Shown here one piece after another: positions 49,951 to 59,689 of a stretch of DNA of 64,000 bases; within the stretch, counting starts at the first letter, position 1, and each line of letters begins with the position of its first letter. Made by a program: the position numbers and the translations under genes. The DNA lies in contig JARBJD010000287.1 in NCBI GenBank assembly GCA_033064195.1, forward strand, positions 31,106 through 95,105, written 5' to 3'. The notes under the pieces are model-generated. The model was given only the letters and a program-made list of their open reading frames with translations, was not told where the DNA came from and searched no databases. This DNA comes from Blattamonas nauphoetae. Taxonomy: Eukaryota; Preaxostyla; Oxymonadida.

Positions 49951-50536
49951 TGTCATTAACCCGGTCAGTGTCACCAACCCGGAACCTGGGGTCCAAATTA
50001 ACCATATTGGTCCAATTAAGCAAAAAATACAATTTCAGAAATTTCCTATTTGGGGAATTCGAGAAATCCTTAAAATACCTCGTTTTGGCCACTTTTCAAA
50101 ATGTGTACGAGGATATCTCAACAACCAGTGAACCAATTTTCATGAAATTTTTCACAGAAACGTTTTTTCGGTGAAACTAAAATATTGAAAAAAAATTGAA
50201 AAAAAAATGTTGGGTATTAGGGAAGATGTGATAAAACGCTGTTTTTCTCGCCCAAAAATTTCTTAGGCACAAAAATTTTATTTTTTTGTGAGTCTTTTTT
50301 CGATATATTCACGATAAAAATGCTTTTTATTTGGTGTAAAACGGATATCTGGTTGTGGAGATTTGAGCTGAAAAAGTTTGAAAAATGTGTGCATTCCTGC
50401 TGAATACAGTATTTAGAGGTTTTCTCCGATTCCCCACGGAATTGAATTCTCAACTTTTATTTTTTTCTTAGTTGGACCAATATGGTTTCTTTTAACCCCA
50501 GGTTCCGGGTTGGTGACACGGACCGGGTCAATGACA
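49951..50536. mobile_element. 586-bp inverted-repeat element splitting the beta-helix remnant
   Basis: The ends TGTCATTAACCCGGTCAGTG and, inverted, TGTCATTGACCCGGTCCGTG continue into a shared GTCACCAACCCGGAACCTGG and ACCATATTGGTCCAA, about 65 bp of inverted repeat. The interior is AT-rich and non-coding. The exact target duplication is unclear because flanking similarity extends outward. Confidence 0.78.
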
Positions 50537-51690
50537 TATCTATCACATGTTTCAGTCATGCTTTCTACTCAATCATGATCGAGACGATTCAGCCGCACAT
50601 GACATCCACCTTTCAACAATCACCGTTGATGATCTCTCCTCAGACATCCTTTTACAATCATCACTCAGCAACTCGCCTCACGTTGTCGATGAAAGTGGAG
50701 GATTATCCTCTTTCCAACCTCTGTCAGCTTTCTCTGTGTTTAACAACTTGGACAATCGAAACCAGACCACGAGCAGCCCCAGCTCTTTCACAACGAATGA
50801 CATCCGTCAGCCCTCACTTTCGATCGGCTCAACACTGACATAATCATCGCAGACAGATGGAATACTCTTCGCATGGAAATCATCCTCTTCTCTTTCCTTC
50901 TCAAACACAGATGTCATCCTCAGCACGAAACAAACCGATCCAATGATCACCATCGGGAGCACCTCCAGTTTTCGTATGTCGAACTCGATCCACTCCTCCA
51001 GTGGTGGACTTTCGAACAGAATTTGGAAACGGAGCTCTCATCAAAGCAGTCTGTATTGACAATAAGAATAGTGGATATCTCCAGCGAAGGTTCGGCCTAC
51101 ATCTCGATTGGACAGAGTGATTTGATGGTCTTTATGCAGTCCTTGTTTTATCCGTCTTTTGCTGGATGCACGGCGAGACAAGGAGGAGGGCTGTTCTCGA
51201 TTTGGAGGAATATCTTTGGAGTGTGTGTAACTACCTTTATTCGTGTAGTGGGCGATCATGGGACGTTGACGGCGTTTTCTGTCACATAGAAGTGGAAGCG
51301 TATTCACAACTCTCTCGCAACCCTCCCGCCAATGATGGAAGTGGAAAAATCAGATTCTCCGTCTGAACCGTTCAACACATCTGGGCCGCTTCGGCAGATA
51401 TCTTTCTGTGCCAATATCTTTTCAGTTGGCACTGGACTTCTTCGAGACGGACAGATCGAAACAGAAATACCGTTGGTGGAGATTGCAGATGAAGATTCAG
51501 TGGAGTTCTCGACAACCACCTCTGTCGCCTTGTTTCACCATCTGCACACTCATCCATCACTGGATTTACGTTCGACGTTCAATTCTCGATGAGCATTCCT
51601 TTGATCGAATACGAATCTGGACAACTGATTATCACTTCTTCTTCGTTCACCATGAAAACAACACCAACTGGCTTTGACACTTTTTATTAA
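50537..51690 (+). pseudogene. Decayed beta-helix surface protein gene, part 2
   Basis: Fragments with ectodomain character: VDDLSSDILLQSSLSNSPHV (50620-50680), DPMITIG and SFRMSNSIHSSSGG (50935-51010), FAGCTARQGGGLFSI (51155-51200), and others. Frames change repeatedly. It is probably the continuation of part 1. Confidence 0.5.
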
Positions 51691-52860
51691 ACACTGGACG
51701 AGGACGAAACATCTGGCTCCTTCTTCTGCTCCCCTGTCCTTCCGCTCTTTTTATCGTTCTTCCACAACCTGTCCAGTCACTTCTCGACAGACCACTTCGT
51801 CACCCGGGGAAAAAAATTCGTGCCCGAGCTGGACTTGATCACTGACTTCCTTGGATACTTCCAGGAGGAGTTGGGGACTGACCTCGCTCAACCTCATCGA
51901 CCTGCTCAACAACCGTGCAAATGTCGCCGAACAGACGATCGTCCAGACATACGTGACAAATCTGAAACTCCGATTGGGCAGGACGACGAGTCCCTCTCAG
52001 CACTGTTCACAAACACCTGTTTGGTCAGTGTTAGATCGGTGGACGATGAGAACAACATGGAAGCCGATTTGGATCCAGAGCAAAACGATGGAACAGAGCC
52101 ACATAACGCCCGCTCTGGGCGGATGAGCGAATGGAGGTTGTCAGACCGATCGCATCTCTCACCGAAGGAGCATCATCTTTTTCATCTCTCCTCCTTCTTT
52201 CCCAGTTCCGACAGTCTTCTCTGTTGTCGCTGTAATCGCCGCTCGCAACTCGATCTCATATTGCGAGAGAATCATCCTGACTGCATTCAAGGTTCGCCTC
52301 CTCCTTTCTCATATCCTTTCTCTTCCTTCTCACTCCTCCTATCCTCTTCAGTCTGTCGTGGCTGAGCAGATCACCATCCTCGCTCTCGGTCTCTCCCACT
52401 CACTCAACTACGAAATGCCCAATTTGGGAACACGAATCATGTCCACCACAGGTCCTCGGGAAGACTTCAGACACCTCGGATCGAACCCCGTAGCCATCCA
52501 GGTCCTCCTCGCAGAGCTCGTATGTCCATCAGCACTCTGGTCGTGTCGAACTCCGATTTCTGAAAGATTGAGTTGCTGGGCGTGTTGCTGGGCCTCTCTC
52601 ACCAAAGACTCCAGCCTGCTCAAAGACGATGTGACCATCGTCCCGCCCAAACTCGTTGACACCCAGAACGGAGCAACCACGCGCGGAGAGTCGCTGCTGC
52701 ACTGCCTCGTTAAGACAAACGGAGCAGTGGGAGTGTCGTCAGATGGGGAAGACTCGGAAATGGGTGGATCCTTCGATCTTGGACAACACGGATTGAATCT
52801 TTCATTTCACCATTATTTCATCATTTCAAACACCATAACCTTCCATATTTCACACTTTTG
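51691..52860 (+). pseudogene. Spliced fragments of an unidentified gene
   Basis: MEVVRPIASLTEGASSFSSL (52131-52190) and PVPTVFSVVAVIAARNSISY then CERIILTAFK (52203-52291) are joined by a 60-bp intron (52292-52351, GTTCGC..TTCAG), in phase, to SVVAEQITILALGLSHSLNY and GSNPVAIQVLLAEL (52352-52520). A short frame upstream (51890-51985, LTSLNLIDLLNNRANVAEQT) may belong. No domain recognised; helical, possibly of solenoid type. Confidence 0.35.
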
Positions 52861-52964
52861 AAGAACTCAATGAAGATCAAACCAGAAATAAAAAGTTTGA
52901 AATCACTTGGGAACAAAGTGTTTGTGAGTTAAAAGGAGTGAAATTCGAGATCATCGGAATTGAT

Positions 52965-53035
52965 TCATCATGATTTTCATGATATTGGATTTTGCGCGGG
53001 TTTATGTATTTTGCGCGGGTTTCTGAGGGCACTAT
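52965..53035 (-). repeat. Right inverted terminus (pairs with 44745-44825)
   Basis: See the left terminus. It ends GGTTTCTGAGGGCACTAT on the plus strand, with TGCGCGGGTTTATGTATTTT inside. Confidence 0.65.
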
Positions 53036-53109
53036 TATCATCATCAAACGAATATGTGAGAATAGACATTGTCTGTCTCGACAATAAGGTGAGACGAGAT
53101 CCGAAGATG

Positions 53110-53300
53110 TACATAGTTGTCTCACCAATACGTCCCATGTCACCAACTAGGCCCTTTTCTGGAAAAATCAAGATTGGTTAAACTAAGAAAATTCAAAAAA
53201 GTTACAATTATTCTCCCCGCGATCCCGAGAAAACCTCAAAAAACCCCGTTTTGCCCAATTTAAAAAAATCGTTTTGGCAATATGGGTCAATATTTTTGAC
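53110..53300 (+). repeat. Degenerate relative of the 49951-50536 element end
   Basis: GTCACCAACTAGG, AGATTGGTTAAACTAAG and CCGAGAAAACCTCAAAAAAC occur in the same order as the left third of that element (GTCACCAACCCGG, TATTGGTCCAATTAAG, CGAGAAATCC). It is an old truncated copy. Confidence 0.45.
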
Positions 53301-53648
53301 ATCATAGATCGTAACGGAAAAAGTTCGAGCGACATTTCGATTTTCAAATATCCTTTTCTCCTTCACACATTCACATTGTTTGCATTTCTAAATGGAGATT
53401 CCAGACGTTCTGATCTACAAGATCGTTCAGTCTCGGAATGTGGTCTGATCAAACCATAATAGTGCGTTTTTGTCAATCTTTTCTGATTGTATCGTTTTTT
53501 TCGATTTCGCTGCTTGTGAAATATATCGTTGTCACGAATGAAGGAATTTTCTAGAAATGTTGTTCGGAATTTTCAATGATCCAAAAGACAACGTATTCCG
53601 GAACAATGTGCACAGTTTCAGGAAAAAACGGTTCATGGAACCAATATA
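53301..53648. other. No gene seen
   Basis: AT-rich; nothing recognised. Confidence 0.25.
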
Positions 53649-55427
53649 GTGAAATTGATTAAAGATAAGTATGTGTTCTTCGATGCCCAGAGTGCTTATG
53701 TGCCCTCGCCGTTGTTTTCGGAAGCACGCATGTTGCCGGAGCAATTGTCGAAAAGCTGTTGCCTCTGCGCGTCTCTCGAAAATGCACTGGACGCTGTTCT
53801 GGCCGCTCTCCGCGGTCCGTCGGTGGATGGCACCGGAAAACCGGAGTTTGGGAGCTTTGGATTGCCTCTGCTGTTGTCGTTTGGTCTGCTGTCCCCTTCT
53901 CCACCACCGAACGTGGTGTCGCTGTTCGACGAGCTGGTTCAGCCGTTTCTGTCTTCTTTCCGATCGATGCTGTCGTTCTTTCACTCGTCGCTCGCTCTCT
54001 TCTCGCTGAACATGCCGTCGCTGGTATTCCCTGCTCTGCACTCGCTGAGCCGTCTGAACGCCACTGCTAGGTGTTGTGCATGGGGTTCTGGTAACGCCCT
54101 CGGAAACGCTGTTGCAGATGGACTTTCTACTGTTCTTGTCTGAACTGCAGACGGCGCTGATCAGTTTCGCTTCGTCGATCGAGTAAGACGCGTCGCTTCG
54201 TGTTTCGCAGCCTCTTTCGGAGTTGGTGGAGGAGCGAGTTGTGGAGGAAGGCCTGCGTGCGATGTGTGCATTGGAGCTGTTTCAGTTTGTGTTGGCGTTG
54301 GATGGAGACAAACAGTCGGAGCTGTCGAAACTGCTGCACACCAACTCGATCTGCACGGAGTTCATTTTGCTGGCGAATCAGCTACTGACTTCGCTGCACA
54401 CGTTCTTCGAAGCGGACCGCTCTGTTGCCCCCACTCGCCACACCCACCCTTCCTCTCTGACTTCCGAAACCCCCGCACGCAGCCGCTTTGCTTGTTGATT
54501 GGATTGGGACAGGCTGTTCTCGACGAATGTTGTTCTTTCGGAAGGAGGAGCTACAATTGTTCGGATTGAGTTTGGGACGCTTCTCCAAACACTCTGCTGG
54601 TTTGTTCATCTGTCGCTGGTGATGCTGGACGATCTGATGCAGTCGTTTCTTCTGACGCTGTCGCCGTTCATTCCACACCCTCTCGCAATTCTGGTGCCAA
54701 CATTCGCACCTGAGCACGAGCCTCGCCAGATTGGGCCGAAGATCCGGCACTTCCTTCTGTCGCCGTGGGTGGAGACGGGGCGGAGTGGAGATGGATCAGA
54801 AAAGAGAAAGGGACTGGCATTCCCGTTGAGTCTGAGTGGAGAAGTGTTCACGACTGCGATTGTGTTGCTTCTGATACACAAAATCCACCGAAAACGAACG
54901 AACCAGCGATTCTGGGCACGGATCTGCAGTAGCTGTTGTCCCCGTCGATGGATGTGTGCTGGCAGATGTGGCATCGGAAGAGAGGAGGCGTGCGACTTTG
55001 CGATTCTCTCGTTGTTGGACTGGACCACTTCGTAGATTAACTTCACATCCAACGGCACAGGACTTAAGTGGTGGAAAGTGTGGATTGGATTGTGGTGTTG
55101 GGGAGGTGGTGAACGATGTGGTTTGTGGGAATGAAGTTGGAGAGCGCGAACTAAACGAGCTGTCCAAATTGAAGATCCCGTCGCTGCTCAGCCCTCTCTT
55201 CCCCATCACTCCCATCCACCACTCGCAGCCTCAGCCGCTCTGCCTGAAGTCCCTCGCTTCGTTTCTATCATCACTCGGTGCTGTTCACAGATGAGGTTTT
55301 GTCGTCGCTGGCTCGGATTCTGCGCTCGCTGCTTGGGACGTTCGACAAGGAGTGGAGGATAATCGAGTCGAAATCCATTTTTGTGTGGACGTTGTTGCTC
55401 GCGGTGATTGGATGAGTGAGTTCAGAT
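53649..55427 (+). pseudogene. Decayed gene for a Leu/Ser-rich helical-repeat-like protein
   Basis: GC-richer than its surroundings, with long helical stretches: LENALDAVLAALRGPSVDGT and LFDELVQPFLSSFRSMLSFF (53780-53990), VVEEGLRAMCALELFQFVLA and TEFILLANQLLTSLHTFF (54238-54410), an in-frame TGA at 54496, RLFSTNVVLSEGGATIVRIE and SLVMLDDLMQSFLLTLSPFI (54505-54680), KSLASFLSSLGAVH (55245-55290), then in a new frame FTDEVLSSLARILRSLLGTF (55288-55347) to a TGA at 55422. The last switch could be an intron. The amphipathic pattern suggests a HEAT/ARM-type solenoid; the family is not identified. Confidence 0.45.
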
Positions 55428-56068
55428 TAAAGGCGAAGTCCTTCGCATTGTCCAAATACTCTAGAGTCTTGTTCTCACCGAAATGTGTGTCTTCAAAGAA
55501 AATCAGGTTTGGTTGATTGAAAGAGAGTGCGCCGCCTCTTTCAGCGGCTGTGTTCTTCCGAAAGATGCATCGGTGGAAACTGTGGTCGGAATAATGCGTT
55601 GAGATGCACCCTCCCTTCGTCCCTGCCTTGTTGTTTTCGAAAAGCGAGTCGAAGACACGGAGGACGTGAAACGTTCCACTATTGCTAAAACAATACCGCT
55701 CCCAGACAATGTCTGATCGGAGAACTGGCTGTTGAAGACTTGAATGAAGGTAATAGAATCAGCTGCTTGAAATGTCCGAGTTCGCGAGGCTCCATCCAGC
55801 GATGTGAATTCGGAGACGAACCAGTGTCTGGGATTTATCGTGAAGGAGAACAACTAAAACAGATAAGTCCAATTCTTGATAAGAAAAAACACATTCAGCC
55901 AGCGATGATTGAAGACGATCAAACTTCGAGATGGTAATGGAAAATGTAAGTGATATCGTGAATAGTCGTGTTGTTAATTGAGAGAAAGATCTCAGGGGGC
56001 AGATCCATCCTCCATGGCTCCCACGCAAACATTCGCTTCTCCGACGTGCTCAGTTGGAATAAGAGAGC
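55428..56068. other. Unassigned; probable lost N-lobe of the downstream kinase gene
   Basis: Short open stretches on both strands. No glycine loop or VAIK-type lysine motif could be found upstream of the kinase hinge. Confidence 0.3.
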
Positions 56069-57712
56069 GTGTTTGTTGTGATTGAGTTTAGCAACTCGGG
56101 GGATGCGGGCCAGCTGATTAGGAAGCACCGGAAAGAGAACTACATACTCGTTGAATCGGTATGTCTCTGATATCGTCACTCTCTTCAGCGAATTTTGGAT
56201 ATCATCACACACATTTCTTTAACATTACGAGAACTGCACAAGCAGATAAGTTTTCATCGCGACATCAAATCAGAAATCGTGGATTTGACGAGCCCTGGAG
56301 TGGCGAAACTTGGTATGGATGGTTCTCTCTTTCAATGTGGGGTGTGTGTCTAGGTGACTGGTGAGTTGCAGAATCTACGGCACTCGTTCAAAATGGCAAC
56401 CACAAAAAACAGGCACACTTTTCTACATGAGCCCTGAGCTTCTGACAGGCCAATTGTGTGTATCCTTGGCTTTTGATTCATTGTTCGTTAGTTCAGATAC
56501 AACTCGAAAAGCGACATCTGGTCATTGGGAGTTCTGTGGTACGAGCTGGAGATGCTTCAAATTCCTGTCAACCCAACAAACATCCCGCAACTGCTGCAGA
56601 GGATCAACGATGGGGAGTTGGATGCGCTGCCTGCCCAAGACTGTGCTGTGATGAGCGATTTAGATGTAAATATCCTGGACATTGTTTGTTGTCATTGGTT
56701 CGTCATCTTGGCAGAATTCGAATGTCAGGCCAAGAACGGATGACCTTCTGCACGACTCAATTGTAGTGAATCTGATGAAGGAGTTTGTGACATATATGTG
56801 TGGACCTGGATTATCAGTGGAGGAACGTCAGTTTGTCTTTTTGCTCGTTTTCTTGGATTACTCTCAGACAATCTGCACAACACATTGGGTCTGGCAGTGA
56901 ATGGGACGATGACTGATCGTCGGGAGCTGACACAGGTGTTCGGGATTATCAAAACGATCTCGACCATTCAAGCGTCGATGAACCTGGTGGACCCGCACCA
57001 TCATCGTATGATTCAGGATCATGAAGTATTCGGCACGCTTATCGGGATACTTGGAACACTGTCACGCGTTTGAGTCTCTGATGGAAACACGATTCAACGA
57101 TTCTGTGGCGAAACCGCAGTGCTTCTTCCCTCACACAGAAACTGACGAATACCTAACATTGTTCTGTATCGCCTTCTCCACCTTGGCGGCGCTGCCTGTT
57201 CTGCTCAAGTCGTCACCGGACCTCATTTCGTATGAACAGTTCGCACACATCTTAAACGCGATTCTTGTTCCTCTGCCTTGGCCTCTGCTCCTGACGACAT
57301 ATCAAGCAGATGCTCTTCTTATAATTGTGTGCTTCCAGGAACTTACGTGGCGAAGGAAAAAGTTGTGAGAAGACAAATGCGGAAACAGTTGTACGTTGAG
57401 TTCGAATGCGCGAAGGCAATTGAGAATATTACAGAATTCATCACACTCAACCGTTCACAGCTGCTGAACGAGCATTCATCGCAGGCTTTAGTGATGATCT
57501 CGAAGTACAAGCCGCCTGGTGTGTCACTTGTCTCGTTTGAGCGTGTTTTAGGTGAAATGCAGATGTCCAGCGAACCTGAGCCGATATTGGACACGTATTT
57601 AGCGCCTCTTGTGCAAATGAAGCATCCCGGCGACTCTTTGTTGTTTCTCTCGTCGAATGTGGGTACAACATTGATTGCACTTATGAGAAGCGACTTGGCG
57701 GAATTAAGGTAG
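56069..57712 (+). pseudogene. NEK-like protein kinase gene, decayed, with tiny introns
   Basis: Exon 1 gives the hinge VFVVIEFSNSGDAGQLIRKH. After a 30-bp intron (56159-56188): RILDIITHISLTLRELHKQI then FHRDIKSEIVDL (catalytic HRD). After a 41-bp intron (56313-56353): KLGDW and TGA, where DFG is expected. After a frame change: KTGTLFYMSPELLTG (activation-loop end). After a 41-bp intron (56456-56496): YNSKSDIWSLGVLWYELEML. Later VRPRTDDLLHDSIVVN marks the end of the kinase fold. A C-terminal helical region follows in several frames: RRELTQVFGIIKTISTIQAS, FHT-like SDLISYEQ regions, CAKAIENITEFITLNRSQLL and APLVQMKHPGDSLLFLSSNV, to TAG at 57710. The N-lobe is missing. It is the order of a NEK kinase with an ARM-like tail, but broken. 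Confidence 0.65.
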
Positions 57713-58849
57713 ATATCAACATTCATTCTGCTTGATGATGCACATTTGAACAAAACAAGTGACGAAACTTGGAGAATTCGATGGTGAGACTGCGCCGTCG
57801 AATCGGACAAATTTGCTGTTGTGTGGGTTTCTGAAGACCGGTCTTTCACAGATTATGGGCCATGGAATAATTTGAAGAGGTGTGCGAACAATTTGGAGTT
57901 TTTTTTTGATTTTTCTTTCCACTCGCTGTTTTATCGTTGTTGTTTGCTTGGTACTCATTTTTCCTTCATCCATCCAGTTCTCACAGCAAGCCCTCCTCAC
58001 CGCCCTCTTCAACCTCCCCGCACCTGCGCCACCTCTCGCCCTTCATCGTTCGTGTTCGCGATTGTGTCACACGAGCACACTCACTCCAACAAACAATCAT
58101 CCCTCATCACACCATCCTTCCCTCCCTCGAACCTCTCCGCATTTCCACCTACTCATTCAAATCCACTCTACTCGCACCACATCCGACCCCTCGCTTCCAA
58201 CTTGCCTCCACCACAGACTGGTGGTGTGTAATCAAAGGGAGAGGTTCTAATCAAGCGAACTCCATACTTCTTTGTTGACCAAACACCACTCCTGTTTATC
58301 CTCACCCACCCCAAGCCTCACCACGCCGTTTCTGTCACTGTGACTCAGTCAGGCTTTTCACTTCAATTCGTCTCCCAAGATCCATTATATCAGACGAAAC
58401 ACACTCAACAATCACGTTTACATTGCTTGGTGAATACCTCTCGCCAATTTCACCACTGTTGGTGTTCTAACCCTAACAACTTTTCGTTTTTATCCAAGAC
58501 AATCTCTTGTCCGATATTTTTTCCATCTTTTCATTATTTCGAGATGAACATTCAGAAAAAGCAAGAATTGAAGAGAAATCGACGAAAATATGAAAGGAAA
58601 AGAATGGCCGGAAAGTCATGTACGGTGAAGAGAAACTGATTCAGACGGAACAAAAAAAACGACTCTGTGCTGTTATAATGACATTCACACTGTGGGAAGA
58701 CAGTTGAGAGGACTTGTTGGAGCTGGGAAGTCGGATCATGAACATGGTAAGTGTGCTTCGCCATCGAAGTTGATGAGAGAGGGGGGCAGGAGATATGAGA
58801 GAGAGAGACGAAAAAATGATGGCAAGGACGATAATAGCATGTCATGGTG
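57713..58849. other. 3' remnant of the kinase gene, then no gene
   Basis: 57763-57876 reads TKLGEFDGETAPSNRTNLLL and CGFLKTGLSQIMGHGII, then stop: likely the last exon of the preceding gene, although I could not place a phase-correct intron. 57880-58849 is Pro/Ser/His-rich in all frames without motif and looks non-coding. Confidence 0.35.
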
Positions 58850-59660
58850 TCAATTAGAACGAGTTGGATGACGATGAATGAGGATGCAGAAGCATCCCAA
58901 ATTTAGTGAATAGAAATTAAACATCGACAAAAACCCTATGTCACAGCGAGAGTGAATTCCGTTGAGAGTGAGACTGTCTGAATCCTTGTCAGACTCGACA
59001 AATTGTTGCTCGCCAACGAAGCAGTGTGCACGGGTCTTCCCAGTGATCACAAGTTTCTTCAGCTCGTGATTTGCAAAGTCGCATTCGTTAATCATCCCCA
59101 TGTCGTTTTCGAAACCCATTTCAGACTTCGTGACTTCAGTTCCGTGGGTGGGGAAGAGAGTGGAGAAAGGAGACGATTCCAAAGGTGGAGAGAATGAAGA
59201 GACTATGGAAGCGGTGTTATCGACAACAAGACATTTGGAGTTCATATCAATTCGTTGGAATGATAATGAGGGAAAGACGATGGAGTTTTGGACAGTGACG
59301 TCTTCCCTGCTTCTGAAGATAGTTTGGCAAGACAAACATGTCCATGTGTCAATGTTATCCACAAAACAGCGGCAAGTGTGGACAAGATTGAATTGCTGCT
59401 GGCTGGATTTGAGGCTGTGGGTTGTTTCGTTCTTTGATCCCACATCACTTGGTATTCCTTCAAATGCTGAAAATTCACTGCCTGCACTGATGTCAATTCG
59501 CCTCACCGGCCTCCCTCCAACAGGACGATACCAAACGAGTTCATCGCTTTGACAGGTTGAAAAGGAATCCTTGCATCCACGCCAGCGAATTCTCCGATTT
59601 GTGTCCAGATGACGAGATGATGTGTAGAGGAGTGAGTAGAAGCGGAGACAGAACTGAATT
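58850..59660 (-). CDS. Hypothetical protein, partial
   Basis: Open on the minus strand from about 59660 to a stop at 58850. It starts QFCLRFYSLLYTSSRHLDTN, followed by ELVWYRPVGGRPVRRIDISA, a Cys-rich section (VHTCRCFV, WTCLSCQTIFRSREDV), then KCLVVDNTASIVSSFSPPLE and HCFVGEQQFVESDKDSDSLT. The first in-frame start codon is GTG at 59506, so the true start or an upstream exon is unknown; the minisatellite lies immediately upstream. The beta-strand-rich, Ser/Thr/Cys composition recalls the surface protein family, but no GG repeat is present. Confidence 0.45.
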
Positions 59661-59689
59661 CAACTCGGATGAGATGAGTTTTGGAGGAA

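Noticed and set aside
44745-53035. Maverick/Polinton-like element
   Set aside because: No integrase, DNA polymerase B, ATPase or capsid-like sequence is visible, and the termini and size do not fit.
53532-54041. 169-residue minus-strand Arg/Gln-rich protein
   Set aside because: It is the antisense of the helical-repeat remnant on the plus strand; Arg/Gln richness reflects complementing Leu/Ser codons.
57821-58278. Three overlapping open frames of 110-136 codons
   Set aside because: All are Pro/Ser/His-rich low-complexity from a C-rich strand, with no motif; only the first 60 bp resemble a kinase-gene exon in another frame.
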